64,000 bases of DNA, taken from Bacteroidales bacterium (lineage in GTDB: Bacteria > Bacteroidota > Bacteroidia > Bacteroidales > WCHB1-69). Positions 16,405 through 25,884 of the stretch are shown here, piece after piece. Position numbers and translations under genes: made by a program. The stretch covers positions 113,922-177,921 of the forward strand of contig JAEEQE010000001.1 of the NCBI GenBank assembly GCA_016285145.1. Direction: 5' to 3'. The notes below the pieces were generated by a model, which had not been told where the DNA came from, ran no database searches, and was given only the letters and a program-made list of their open reading frames with translations. How positions within the stretch are numbered: the first letter of the stretch is position 1; each line of letters opens with the position of its first letter.

Positions 16405-18633
16405 ATGGAAAATCTTGTAAAGTATGTATGGATCGTGTTCTGCGCATCCATCGTCGCATTGGGATTTGCCTTCTTCTTTTACAGAAGAATGTTGAAGGAA
16501 GATGAGGGTACTCCTACCATGCGTGAAATCGCGGCTCATGTGCGCAAAGGTGCCATGGCCTACCTGAAACAGCAGTACAAGGTGGTGACTATCGTGTTTG
16601 TCGTCTTGGCCGTGCTGTTTCTGATCATGTCTATCTTCCACCTCCAGAACGGAGTGGTGTGGTTCGCCTTCCTGACCGGCGGTTTCTTCTCCGGCTTGGC
16701 AGGCTTCTTAGGCATGAAGACGGCTACCTACGCTTCCGCTCGTACCGCCAACGGTGCTCGCCAGAGCCTCAACAAAGGTTTGCAGGTGGCATTCCGCAGT
16801 GGCGCCGTCATGGGTCTTACTGTGGTGGGCCTCGCCCTGCTCGATGTCTCCGCTTGGTTCCTGATCCTCAACGGCACTGGTCTGTTGGAACTGGTGGGTG
16901 AGCATGCCACGCTGACCACCATCACCACCACCATGCTGACCTTCGGTATGGGTGCTTCCACACAGGCCTTGTTTGCCCGTGTCGGTGGCGGTATCTACAC
17001 CAAAGCTGCCGACGTGGGTGCTGACCTCGTGGGTAAGACCGAGTACAACATCCCTGAAGATGACCCGCGCAACCCCGCCACCATCGCCGATAACGTGGGC
17101 GACAATGTGGGTGACGTGGCCGGTATGGGTGCTGACCTGTACGAGTCCTATGCTGGTTCTATCCTCTCCACGATGGCTTTGGGTGCTGCCGCTTTCGCTA
17201 CCATCAGCGCTGAGATGCAGATGAAGTCCATCCTCGCTCCTATGATGATTGCCGCTGTCGGCGTGATTCTTTCCGTGATCGGTATCTTCATCGTCCGCAC
17301 CAAAGAAGAGGCTAGCATGACGGAACTTCTGAAAGCGTTGAGCCGTGGTACCAACACCGCCGCTGTCCTCATCGCTGTGGCCACTTTCGGCATCATGTAC
17401 GTGCTTTTCAAAGACTCCGCCGATATCGTTTGGTGGCAGGTCTCCCTCTCTGTGGTAGTGGGTCTGCTCGCTGGTGTCATTATTGGTAAGTCAACGGAAT
17501 ACTATACTTCCCAATCCTTCAAGCCGACGCAGAAGGTGGCTGAGTCCTCCCAGACGGGTCCTGCTACGGTCATCATCTCCGGTATCGGTTTGGGTATGAT
17601 CTCCACCGTCATCCCGGTGCTCACCATCGGTGTGGCTATCATCCTCGCTTTCTTGTGCGCCAACGGCTTCCAGATCGAATTCAATGCCGTCAACCTCTCC
17701 AAAGGTCTCTACGGTATCGGTATTGCCGCCGTGGGTATGCTCTCTACGCTGGGTATCACCTTGGCTACCGACGCTTACGGTCCTATCGCCGACAATGCCG
17801 GTGGTAATGCTGAAATGAGCGGTTTGGATCCCGAGGTTCGTAAACGTACCGACGCTCTCGACGCTCTCGGCAACACTACTGCTGCTACTGGTAAGGGCTT
17901 CGCCATCGGTTCTGCCGCTCTGACCGCCCTCGCCCTGCTTGCCTCCTACGTGGAAGAGATCAAGATGGCTCTCGAGCGTATCGGCACCTCTGTCCTCGAC
18001 CTTGGTGACGGACGTATGGTGGACACCGCCAATGCCAGCCTGATCGACTTCATGGAATACTATAACGTCTCCTTGATGAACCCGAAGGTGCTCGTGGGTG
18101 TCTTCATCGGTTCCATGATGGCCTTCCTGTTCTGCGGTCTCACGATGAATGCCGTGGGTCGCGCCGCCCAGAAGATGGTGGAGGAAGTGCGTCGCCAGTT
18201 CCAGGAGATCAAGGGAATCCTCACCGGTGAGGGTACTCCTGACTACGCCCGTTGCGTGGCTATCTCCACTAAGGGTGCTCAACACGAGATGTTGCTGCCT
18301 TCTATCCTCGCTATCTTGGCTCCCATCGTCACGGGTCTGATCCTCGGCGTGGCCGGCGTGCTTGGTCTGCTCGTGGGCGGTCTCGGCGCCGGTTTCGTGT
18401 TGGCTATCTTCATGGCTAACGCCGGTGGTGCCTGGGACAATGCAAAGAAGTTCGTCGAGGAAGGCAACTTCGGTGGCAAGGGTTCTGACAACCACAAGGC
18501 TACCGTGGTTGGCGACACCGTGGGCGATCCTTTCAAGGACACCTCCGGCCCGTCCCTCAACATCCTCATCAAGCTGATGAGCATGGTTTCCATCGTGATG
18601 GCCGGTCTTACTGTTGCCATTCACCTGCTGTAA
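16405..18633 (+). CDS. hppA: K+-stimulated membrane-bound pyrophosphatase ion pump
   Basis: A 742-residue integral membrane protein with about 16 helices that couples pyrophosphate hydrolysis to export of Na+ and/or H+. The pyrophosphate/Mg binding loop DDPRNPATIADNVGDNVGDV (about 218-237) and the second acidic set DNAGGNAEMS are intact. GNTTAATGKG carries alanine at the position that is lysine in K+-independent pumps, which points to the K+-dependent class. Whether it moves Na+ or H+ needs the membrane glutamate position checked in an alignment. Codon use is markedly biased (GGT, GCT, CGT), suggesting high expression. A strong terminator follows. Confidence 0.93.
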   Translation: MENLVKYVWIVFCASIVALGFAFFFYRRMLKEDEGTPTMREIAAHVRKGAMAYLKQQYKVVTIVFVVLAVLFLIMSIFHLQNGVVWFAFLTGGFFSGLAGFLGMKTATYASARTANGARQSLNKGLQVAFRSGAVMGLTVVGLALLDVSAWFLILNGTGLLELVGEHATLTTITTTMLTFGMGASTQALFARVGGGIYTKAADVGADLVGKTEYNIPEDDPRNPATIADNVGDNVGDVAGMGADLYESYAGSILSTMALGAAAFATISAEMQMKSILAPMMIAAVGVILSVIGIFIVRTKEEASMTELLKALSRGTNTAAVLIAVATFGIMYVLFKDSADIVWWQVSLSVVVGLLAGVIIGKSTEYYTSQSFKPTQKVAESSQTGPATVIISGIGLGMISTVIPVLTIGVAIILAFLCANGFQIEFNAVNLSKGLYGIGIAAVGMLSTLGITLATDAYGPIADNAGGNAEMSGLDPEVRKRTDALDALGNTTAATGKGFAIGSAALTALALLASYVEEIKMALERIGTSVLDLGDGRMVDTANASLIDFMEYYNVSLMNPKVLVGVFIGSMMAFLFCGLTMNAVGRAAQKMVEEVRRQFQEIKGILTGEGTPDYARCVAISTKGAQHEMLLPSILAILAPIVTGLILGVAGVLGLLVGGLGAGFVLAIFMANAGGAWDNAKKFVEEGNFGGKGSDNHKATVVGDTVGDPFKDTSGPSLNILIKLMSMVSIVMAGLTVAIHLL

Positions 18634-18666
18634 AAAGGCAATCATACCTTAATTATATTTTGTAGA

Positions 18667-18701
18667 AAAACAGGCGGCCAATCGGTCTGCCTGTTTTTTT
18701 T
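18667..18701 (+). terminator. Rho-independent terminator of hppA
   Basis: Stem AAAACAGGC (18667-18675) with GCCTGTTTT (18689-18697), followed by a run of T. The T-tract runs straight into the promoter of the next gene. Confidence 0.85.
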
Positions 18702-18705
18702 TGAC

Positions 18706-18735
18706 TTGACCGCTCCGTTAAAAAATGTATCTTTG
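18706..18735 (+). promoter_or_regulatory. Promoter of first acyl-CoA ligase gene
   Basis: TTG (18706-18708), a 19-base spacer, TATCTTTG (18728-18735): an exact Bacteroidota consensus. It decides the downstream start, because the longer frame from 18706 would run through the promoter. Confidence 0.8.
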
Positions 18736-18753
18736 CCGTCTGAAAAATTGCCT

Positions 18754-20547
18754 ATGAGACCTACAAGACTGTTTGATATCTTGGATGTGATTGCATCCAA
18801 ATACGATAAACCGGATTTCTTTGCCAAACGTGATGGCAATGGTTGGAAAACCTATAGTATTCAGGATTATGTGGATTATGCGCACAATTTTGCCTCCGCT
18901 TTTTTGGAGTTGGGGTTTGAAAAGGGCGACAAGATTGTAACCATCATGCGCAACCGTCCTGCCTGGAATTTTCTGGATATGGGCATCATGCTGGCCGGTA
19001 TGGTCCATGTTCCCGTTTATCCGACGTTGAATGCCGAGGAATACAAGTATATCCTGAACCATTGCGACTGCAAGTGCATCGTGATAGGGATCGAAAGCAT
19101 CTACCGGAATGTGGAACCTGTTCTGCCGGAGGTGCAGCAACATCCGCTGGTCTATGCCATTGACAAAATCCCCAACCTGCCGTCGTTGGAGGATTTGGTG
19201 GAGTTGGGCCGTCGTACACGCGACAAGTGGGCCCCCACGATTGAGGAGAACAAGCGCACCATCTCCACGGATGACATTGCTACTATCATCTACACGTCGG
19301 GAACCACTGGCAAGGCCAAGGGCGTGATGTTGTCGCATGGCAACATCTGCAACAATTTCCTTCCGATTGTGGAAAACCTGCAACTGTTGGATTATCATGC
19401 CAAGATGTTGAGTTTTCTGCCGTTGTGTCATGTCTATGAACGTACGGTGAACTATCATTACCAGTATATGGGCGTAAGCCACTATTATGCGGGCAGCTTG
19501 GCCACCATCGCCAAAGACATGCACGACATGCATGCCGACGGCTTTTGCGCGGTCCCGCGGGTTTTTGAGATGATGTACGACAAATTATACGCGGCCGGCA
19601 AGGATTTGAAGGGATTGAAAAAGTATATCTACTATTGGGCATTCCGTTTCGGAACGAAGTTTGATAATTATAACCAATCTCCATTGTATCTCCTATGGTA
19701 TAATATTGCCGATAAATTGGTGTATAAAAAATGGCGTGACGTGCTCGGTGGTCACGAGATGACCGTGGTGTCGGGCGGCTCCTCCATTCCCGAAAAGGTT
19801 ATACGCCTCTTCACGGCGGCCAAAATACGCGTGTATGAGGGTTACGGCCTGACGGAAACATCCCCTGTGATTGCGGTGAATAGTCCTCGAGACAACATCT
19901 TGAAGGTGGGATGTGTGGGCGAAATCCTGAAAGGTGTGGAATTTAAGCTGGCGGAAGACGGAGAAATCCTGACCAAAGGGCCTTGCCTGATGAAGGGCTA
20001 TTATAAGGATGAAGAATATACCAAACAGGTGATTGACGAGGATGGATGGTTCCACACCGGCGACATTGGTACCTTGGTGGAGGGCCGTTTCCTGAAGATT
20101 ACCGACCGCAAAAAAGAGATTTTCAAACTCTCGTTGGGCAAATACATCGCCCCGCAGGTGGTGGAAAGCAAACTGCACGAATCTCCTTATATCGAGAACG
20201 TTATGGTGATAGGGGAGAACGAGAAATTCGCATCCGCCATCATCGTACCTTCTTTCAGTGCTTTTGAAGAACTATACAAGAAACGGAAACAGCAGATTCC
20301 ATCTTCCCATGAGGAAATGTTGAAGGACGAACTCTTTGTAAAGATGATGAACCATGAGGTGGAGCATGTGAATCGCACGTTGGCGGAGCACGAACGTATC
20401 AAACGCTATCGTGTGGTGGCGGACGAGTGGATTATCGGGCGGGAACTGTCGCAGACGATGAAGTTGCGCCGTAAGATCATCTACCAGAAATACGATGCGT
20501 TGTGCCGGGAGATTTATAATTATGATAAAAAGGAAACCCTTGACTGA
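18754..20547 (+). CDS. Long-chain fatty acid--CoA ligase (first copy)
   Basis: A 597-residue AMP-forming acyl-CoA synthetase that activates long-chain fatty acids with ATP and CoA at the cytoplasmic face of the membrane. The P-loop-like YTSGTTGKAKGVMLSHGN (about 180-197), the A5 motif YEGYGLTETSP, the WFHTGDIG aspartate and the TDRKKEIFKLSLGKYI hinge with following lysine are all present. The start is at 18754 because the promoter lies just upstream. It heads an operon with algH and an outer-membrane protein gene. A diverged paralogue is at 24086-25846 on the other strand. Confidence 0.9.
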   Translation: MRPTRLFDILDVIASKYDKPDFFAKRDGNGWKTYSIQDYVDYAHNFASAFLELGFEKGDKIVTIMRNRPAWNFLDMGIMLAGMVHVPVYPTLNAEEYKYILNHCDCKCIVIGIESIYRNVEPVLPEVQQHPLVYAIDKIPNLPSLEDLVELGRRTRDKWAPTIEENKRTISTDDIATIIYTSGTTGKAKGVMLSHGNICNNFLPIVENLQLLDYHAKMLSFLPLCHVYERTVNYHYQYMGVSHYYAGSLATIAKDMHDMHADGFCAVPRVFEMMYDKLYAAGKDLKGLKKYIYYWAFRFGTKFDNYNQSPLYLLWYNIADKLVYKKWRDVLGGHEMTVVSGGSSIPEKVIRLFTAAKIRVYEGYGLTETSPVIAVNSPRDNILKVGCVGEILKGVEFKLAEDGEILTKGPCLMKGYYKDEEYTKQVIDEDGWFHTGDIGTLVEGRFLKITDRKKEIFKLSLGKYIAPQVVESKLHESPYIENVMVIGENEKFASAIIVPSFSAFEELYKKRKQQIPSSHEEMLKDELFVKMMNHEVEHVNRTLAEHERIKRYRVVADEWIIGRELSQTMKLRRKIIYQKYDALCREIYNYDKKETLD

Positions 20548-20559
20548 TTCCCGTTGACC

Positions 20560-21141
20560 ATGCCGTACAAACATGACCTTCTGAATGTGAAACCGACGGA
20601 GTTTGGCCTGATGGCGGGCCGGATCCTGATTTCCGTACCATACTACAACGATTCGTTCTTCAATCGTTCGGTGGTGCTGCTTACGGATTACGAGAAGGAA
20701 CATGTGGCAGGTCTTATTATCAATCGGAAAATCCCATATACGGTCAATCAGTTGGTGGATGAGATTCACTGCGATGCCCCGATGTTCCTTGGGGGACCGG
20801 TACTGCCGTCGGCGTTGTTCCTGCTACATAGTTTTGACAGTTGCAAGGCTGCCTCCGAGGTGGTGCCGGGCGTGTATGTGGGGTATGACAAGGTGCTTCT
20901 GGCACTGATTGAGCATAATGCGATACCCACCATGCACTTCAAGTTCCTGATGGGGTATGCGGGATGGTCGCCCGGGCAGTTGGAAGGGGAACTGGCACGC
21001 AATATGTGGGTGGTCGGCAACCCGACCCCGGAGCTGGTCTTCGGCACTGAACCGGAACAGATATGGCCTACGGCCGTGCGTGTGCTGGGACGCGAGTACG
21101 AACATTGGCTCAAGGTCCCGCAATATATCAATTTAAATTAA
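20560..21141 (+). CDS. YqgE/AlgH family protein
   Basis: A 193-residue protein of the AlgH/UPF0301 family. The hallmarks are FGLMAGRILISVP, FNRSVVLLTDYEKEHVAGLIINR, MFLGGPV and MGYAGWSPGQLEGELA. The structure of the family is known but its role is not; it affects alginate gene regulation in Pseudomonas. The ATG at 20560 is preferred over the TTG two codons upstream. It starts 12 bases after the acyl-CoA ligase stop and ends 5 bases before the next gene, so the three probably share one transcript. Confidence 0.9.
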   Translation: MPYKHDLLNVKPTEFGLMAGRILISVPYYNDSFFNRSVVLLTDYEKEHVAGLIINRKIPYTVNQLVDEIHCDAPMFLGGPVLPSALFLLHSFDSCKAASEVVPGVYVGYDKVLLALIEHNAIPTMHFKFLMGYAGWSPGQLEGELARNMWVVGNPTPELVFGTEPEQIWPTAVRVLGREYEHWLKVPQYINLN

Positions 21142-21146
21142 GGCTT

Positions 21147-21860
21147 ATGCGGAAGTTTATACTTTTTTTTGTCGTATCCATGCTTGCAGCCGGCACGATG
21201 TTGGCGCAGGAGGCCTCATCGGTTGGTGCCTTTAATGGAGGCGTGCGTGTGGGCTTGACGGCATCCCAGATTTCCGGCGACAACCTCACTGGTTTCCACA
21301 AGCCGGGGGCGATTGCCGGCGTGTTTGCCAACTGCACGCTGACGGGCGACATGCGCTCCGGAAACAGAAAGTCGAAGACTGTCAATGTGGAACTGCCGGA
21401 CAAGAATGTGGAATTGAATTCCAAAAGCCTTCCGGTAACCCTTGCGCTGCAAATGGAACTCGATTTTGCGATGAAGGGCAGCCATGCCACTCCTAAACAG
21501 GCCGGAGCATACGGGACGGGCAAATACACCCTCGACCTTGGCTATGCGGAAATCCCGCTTTTCTTGAAACTCTGTTTGGGCAATGTGGTGGAAATAGAGC
21601 TGCCGGGACCCGTGTTCGGTGTGAATCTCTATAAGCGGGAGCGTGACATGTACGGTCTGATACAGGGCCGTCCGCCCATGAAATGGTATGAGTTTTCGTT
21701 TATGGCAGGCATCTCCTGTATGATTCGTGGCCACCATGGGCTTAATGTGCGTTACTATAACTCCGTGTTGCCAGTCCGCAAACCCAATTGGGCGGTCAAC
21801 CGTCCGATATACCAGCAGTACAACTCGGTACTGACATTCAGTTATTTCTATCAGTTTTAA
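21147..21860 (+). CDS. Outer-membrane beta-barrel protein (PorT-like)
   Basis: A 237-residue exported protein. The signal peptide (1-21, ending GTMLAQ) is followed by alternating strands typical of an eight-stranded barrel: GGVRVGLTASQISGD, AIAGVFANCTL, ALQMELDFAM, LDLGYAEIPLFLKLCLG and a C-terminal aromatic FSYFYQF. PorT/OMP_b-brl_2-type proteins have the same GGVRVG...QISGD...G...G opening. It is the last gene of the acyl-CoA ligase-algH operon. The exact role (type IX secretion component or general barrel) cannot be told. Confidence 0.75.
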   Translation: MRKFILFFVVSMLAAGTMLAQEASSVGAFNGGVRVGLTASQISGDNLTGFHKPGAIAGVFANCTLTGDMRSGNRKSKTVNVELPDKNVELNSKSLPVTLALQMELDFAMKGSHATPKQAGAYGTGKYTLDLGYAEIPLFLKLCLGNVVEIELPGPVFGVNLYKRERDMYGLIQGRPPMKWYEFSFMAGISCMIRGHHGLNVRYYNSVLPVRKPNWAVNRPIYQQYNSVLTFSYFYQF

Positions 21861-21870
21861 GGGAAAAGCA

Positions 21871-23532
21871 TTAAGGAAGGACAAACTCCTCTTCCACATC
21901 CCAGAATGCGCGGATATGGATGGCGCTCGGAAATTTGATGACGGGTTCCGGCTGCCGTTTTTGCATCACGTTCCCGCTATCCCAGCGTCCATTGCCGTTC
22001 AGGTCCTGAATCACGCGGATGTTGTAATCGCCCGGATCCAGATGGGCGTATGTTATAATGGTGCTTTCTGTTAGAATGTCTTCTTGTAGCAGGTTCTTGG
22101 TTGACCAAAGCTGGCAAATGTAGGTGGTTCCGTTGTTTGGCAAACGATAGTTCAGTATGAGGTTGCCGTAATCTTTTTCCGATTTTAAGGTGAAACGTGA
22201 AACCAATGAATCATGGGTTAACCCGTTGTATCCAAAGAAGATGGAATCGGGTATGAGAACAGTATAGCTCTTTTTGGTCTCAAAATGCAAATGTAATGGC
22301 AGGCTTTTCACGAAGGTGTCGGGTACCTGCACCCATGTGGTGACGGTGTCGTGCTGCGAACATGTCAGCACCGGGAAAGAGTCAACAGGCCGGATGGGGA
22401 AGGCGAAGTGCAGCGTGAGCGGCTTGAAATAGTGGCCTGCATTCCCGAACGTTATGGGGAGGCGCTTTACATCTTCTGTCTTACTGCCGCGCCCCGGATG
22501 TTTAGCCACCTTGAAAGGTTTTAGGGTGATGGTGTCACGATGACCGTCGGCGGTCAAGATGCAGGAGAATGTATCGGTGGGAATGCTTTTCATGTACCAT
22601 ATAATACTGTCCTGCGTGGGGTTTATGACCTGAAAATAGTCGATGTTGGGCGTGAGAACCGTTGCCTCGAAATGGGAAACAGGTGATTTGTAGGGGAAAA
22701 TATAGCGTCCTGCTTCCGGATTTTCAGGACGAAGCAGTTGAGGCATGGTGTCACTGGTGATAAAGGAACGGAGAATTAAGGTGTTGGAATCAATGGCTTG
22801 TGTCCTCTCGCGTCCTGTCGTCTGTTTGGCAGTGTCAGAAGCTGGACTTACAAAAGCGGTGACAAGACTGTCGCAGAATGCGATCTCCTCATTCGGAAGG
22901 TCGTAAAGCAGATTCGAGTTGATGTCTTTCAGTGCGAAAACCGAATATTGTCCGCCGGCGATATTGGAAAAGGTGAAGCTTCCATCGGCCAAGGTCTTCG
23001 TCACATAGTCGGGGATGCGGGTGGGCGGAAATGAGTCCGTGCCGTCACGGTAAAGCACAACGAAGAAGTCTGGGGAGGCGGTGAGCTTTTCCGCATTGAT
23101 GACCTTCCCCCGAAGGGCAAAAGAGTCTAAAGTGCTGCCGGTAGAGAAACTGTAATGGTAGAAACTCAGCTTGTTGCTCTCGTGATAGTCCTGTATGCAG
23201 TTGGAAAACACCATATTGTAGGTGGTGTTTGCTCTTAGGGTGTCTTGGAATTTGATGACGAGTGTCTTGTTTCGGATAAGATATTCCGGACTTGTCTCCA
23301 TAGGAGGGGAAATGAGCACGTTTTCCATCGGATTGTTCAGGGTGAAAAACTCGTCAAAAGTGATTCTGATGTTCGAACCGTCAAAGTGCACGTTCTGGGT
23401 TGCGGGCTGCTCCTTGACCATCTTGGGTGGCGTGGTATCCTTGGGCCCACCGACGGGGGCCACCACCTTGGCGCATCCTCCGGCAAGGAGAAGGCAGCAC
23501 AGCAGGATGGGAAAGCATGAACGCAATGACAT
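21871..23532 (-). CDS. Ig-like domain lipoprotein
   Basis: A 553-residue lipoprotein with lipobox LLLAGGC (cysteine 19 from the ATG at 23532); the longer frame to 23565 would bury the signal peptide. The mature start, PVGGPKDTTPPKMVKEQPA, followed by ITFDEFFTLNNP and LRANTTYNMVFSNCIQD, is the widespread Bacteroidota SbsA-type Ig-like protein. Repeated beta-sandwich segments continue to the end, which has DLNGNGRWDSGNV. It probably faces the periplasm or the surface. It converges on the outer-membrane protein gene with 10 bases between stops and lies downstream of a GNAT gene. Confidence 0.82.
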   Translation of the reverse strand: MSLRSCFPILLCCLLLAGGCAKVVAPVGGPKDTTPPKMVKEQPATQNVHFDGSNIRITFDEFFTLNNPMENVLISPPMETSPEYLIRNKTLVIKFQDTLRANTTYNMVFSNCIQDYHESNKLSFYHYSFSTGSTLDSFALRGKVINAEKLTASPDFFVVLYRDGTDSFPPTRIPDYVTKTLADGSFTFSNIAGGQYSVFALKDINSNLLYDLPNEEIAFCDSLVTAFVSPASDTAKQTTGRERTQAIDSNTLILRSFITSDTMPQLLRPENPEAGRYIFPYKSPVSHFEATVLTPNIDYFQVINPTQDSIIWYMKSIPTDTFSCILTADGHRDTITLKPFKVAKHPGRGSKTEDVKRLPITFGNAGHYFKPLTLHFAFPIRPVDSFPVLTCSQHDTVTTWVQVPDTFVKSLPLHLHFETKKSYTVLIPDSIFFGYNGLTHDSLVSRFTLKSEKDYGNLILNYRLPNNGTTYICQLWSTKNLLQEDILTESTIITYAHLDPGDYNIRVIQDLNGNGRWDSGNVMQKRQPEPVIKFPSAIHIRAFWDVEEEFVLP

Positions 23533-23565
23533 GATATTCTGTGTTTTACTTCTGGTTGAAAACAA

Positions 23566-24009
23566 TTATTGCTCGAAATCAGAGGTGTTGATGCTGTAGT
23601 ATGTCACATCCTCCCGCTTGGTCCAGCCCTGCGACTGCCAGAAGCGGTTTCCGATTTCGTTGGTGTTCATGACTAACAGGCCGCTCTTCTTGATACCGGC
23701 TTTTTCGATGACATCATATACGGCGTGGAGGAGCTGTTTGCCGATGCCCTGATTACGAAGGTCGGCACGCACCACGGTATGGTAGATGTAGGCACGCCGC
23801 CCGTCGATGCCGCAGAGGATGACGCCCACAATCTTTCCCTCTTGCAGGGCCACGAAGTTGGAATCTGGATTCTTCTGGATGAATTTGGTGATGCCGGCCT
23901 CTGAATCATCAAAGCTTCGGAGTGCCATTCCTTCCGTAATCTTCCACAAATCATATACTTGCGGGTAGTCGGCAACGGTCATCAGTCGTATTTGGGTATT
24001 GGTTGACAT
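23566..24009 (-). CDS. GNAT family N-acetyltransferase
   Basis: A 147-residue single-domain GNAT acetyltransferase. The acetyl-CoA pyrophosphate loop RNQGIG (about 86-91) lies in VVRADLRNQGIGKQLLHAVYD. The segment GRRAYIYHTVV supplies the preceding strand, and GNRFWQSQGW the C-terminal motif. Substrate unknown; the size and sequence fit small amine or ribosomal-protein acetylating enzymes. It has its own -7 element upstream (24040-24047). The lipoprotein gene follows in the same direction after 33 bases. Confidence 0.88.
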   Translation of the reverse strand: MSTNTQIRLMTVADYPQVYDLWKITEGMALRSFDDSEAGITKFIQKNPDSNFVALQEGKIVGVILCGIDGRRAYIYHTVVRADLRNQGIGKQLLHAVYDVIEKAGIKKSGLLVMNTNEIGNRFWQSQGWTKREDVTYYSINTSDFEQ

Positions 24010-24039
24010 ATTGATATTTTAGATTTGAACATTAGGCTG

Positions 24040-24047
24040 CAAAAGTA
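24040..24047 (-). promoter_or_regulatory. -7 element of GNAT gene
   Basis: Reverse strand TACTTTTG, 31 bases before the ATG, with TTGAC further upstream (24059-24063) at shorter than usual spacing. Confidence 0.5.
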
Positions 24048-24085
24048 AAAAAAATTAGTCAACCAAATCGGGAATTCACGTTGTT

Positions 24086-25846
24086 TTAATTGAACAACTG
24101 CTCAATGGTGTCCTTGTACTTTTCAAGAAGCTTGTTACGTTTGAGTTTCAACGTGGGGGTGAGTTCACCCGTTTGGACGGTCCACTCATAACTGATTAAG
24201 CGATAACGTTTCACTTTCTCGGTGTCGCCGAAGAATTTGTTGTACTGGTCCACAATCTTGGCGAATTTCTTCAGCACATCCGGATGGGTGATCATCTCCT
24301 CGTTGGTGGTGTAGGGGATTTCTTTGGAGGCGCACCATGAACGGAGGTCCTGGAAGTTGGGCACGATGAGTGCGGCGGCGTACGGCTTGTTTTCACCCAC
24401 CACCATGATATTGTCGATGAGGGAATCCTCTGCGAACTTGTTCTCAATCAGGGTGGGCACGACATATTTGCCGAAGGCGGTCTTGAACATCTCTTTTTTT
24501 CGACCGGTGATTTGGAGGTGGCCGTCGGCGGTGAGCTTGCCCAAGTCGCCGGTGTGGTACCAGCCTTCGCTGTCAATAGCTTCAGCCGTTTGTTCGGGCA
24601 GCTGGTAATAGCCCTTCATGACGTGATTACCCTTGGTGAGGATCTCCCCGTCGCTGCCGATGCGCACCTGTGTGCCGGGAAGCACCTTGCCCGCCATGCC
24701 GAACTTGAAGCCCCCTTTGAAGAAGTTGCCCACTGCAATCACCGGTGATGTCTCCGTGGTGCCGTAGCCCTCCACCACGCGGATGCCCATGGCCCAGAAT
24801 ATCCGGGATATCTTGGTCTGGATGGCCGCACCACCCGTCACAATGACATCCAGATTGCCGCCAAGAGCCTTGTACCATTGGTTCAATACCAGCTTCCTGG
24901 CCCATTTCAATTTCCGATTGTATCCCTTGCTTTTGTTGAAATCAAATTCCAAGGCCACATCGTTGGCCCAGAAGAAGATTTTGCGCTTGATGCCCTTGAG
25001 TTTCCGGCCCTGTGCGAGAATCTTGTCGTAGATCTTCTCTAACAGTCGCGGCACAGTGGTGAATATATCCGGCTGCAACTCAACCATGTTCTCTTGGATT
25101 CGTGCCAGGTTTTCAGCATAATAGATGGAGATGCCCAAATACTGCCAGCAGTAGTTCATCATGCGCTCATATACGTGGCACAATGGAAGATAGCTCAAGA
25201 TTCGGTTGTGCGTCTTGGTTGGGATGATGGGCAGCACGCCATACACGTTTGTCAGGAAATTGCGATGTGTCAGCATCACGCCTTTGGGGTTGCCCGTGGT
25301 GCCGGAGGTATAAACGTAGGAGACCACATCGTCGGGCAGGATGCTATCCTTGATCTGCTGCAGATACTGAGGACACGGGTTTGCCCGTCCCAACTCAACG
25401 ACCTCGTTCAGATGGCGGTAACCACGCAGGTTACGGAAGGTGTAAACCCGCTCTGGAAGGCCGGGGATGTTCTCGATGACATTGGTGATCTTCTTCAAAA
25501 GCTCCCAGCCCGACACGAAAATCATCTTGATGTTGGCATCGTGCAGGATATAGTTGTAATCGCTTTCGCTGATTGTGGGATAGATGGCCACGTGGATGGC
25601 CCCGATCTGCATGATGGCCATGTCGAGGAAATTCCATTCGGGACGGTTGGCCGTGATGGTGGCAATGCAGTCGCCCTTGCTGATGCCTAACTGGAGGAGG
25701 CCGTAGGAAATGTCGTTCACAATGCGCACATAGTCGCGTGTGCTATAGCGCACCCAGTTGCCGTTTTCCTTGCCGCATATAGCATCCTCTACAGGATACT
25801 CGTTGAGGTAATTGTCTAATATGTCGAATAATCGGGTTACTTCCAT
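24086..25846 (-). CDS. Long-chain fatty acid--CoA ligase (second copy)
   Basis: A 586-residue AMP-forming acyl-CoA synthetase, paralogous to 18754-20547. Motifs are intact: YTSGTTGNPKGVMLTHRN (about 178-195), VEGYGTTETSPVIA, WYHTGDLG and GRKKEMFKTAFGKYV. The ATG at 25846 is preferred to the one at 25867, which would start on top of the promoter and add seven residues absent from the paralogue (both then begin with TRLFDILD). The two copies are clearly diverged and may differ in chain-length preference. It stands alone on the minus strand. Confidence 0.9.
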   Translation of the reverse strand: MEVTRLFDILDNYLNEYPVEDAICGKENGNWVRYSTRDYVRIVNDISYGLLQLGISKGDCIATITANRPEWNFLDMAIMQIGAIHVAIYPTISESDYNYILHDANIKMIFVSGWELLKKITNVIENIPGLPERVYTFRNLRGYRHLNEVVELGRANPCPQYLQQIKDSILPDDVVSYVYTSGTTGNPKGVMLTHRNFLTNVYGVLPIIPTKTHNRILSYLPLCHVYERMMNYCWQYLGISIYYAENLARIQENMVELQPDIFTTVPRLLEKIYDKILAQGRKLKGIKRKIFFWANDVALEFDFNKSKGYNRKLKWARKLVLNQWYKALGGNLDVIVTGGAAIQTKISRIFWAMGIRVVEGYGTTETSPVIAVGNFFKGGFKFGMAGKVLPGTQVRIGSDGEILTKGNHVMKGYYQLPEQTAEAIDSEGWYHTGDLGKLTADGHLQITGRKKEMFKTAFGKYVVPTLIENKFAEDSLIDNIMVVGENKPYAAALIVPNFQDLRSWCASKEIPYTTNEEMITHPDVLKKFAKIVDQYNKFFGDTEKVKRYRLISYEWTVQTGELTPTLKLKRNKLLEKYKDTIEQLFN

Positions 25847-25863
25847 GACGAAAAAATCATGGC

Positions 25864-25871
25864 GCAAAGAT
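25864..25871 (-). promoter_or_regulatory. -7 element of second acyl-CoA ligase gene
   Basis: Reverse strand TATCTTTG followed by GCGCCATGA. It overlaps the alternative upstream start codon and so supports the downstream start. Confidence 0.55.
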
Positions 25872-25884
25872 ACAATCTTTTTTG

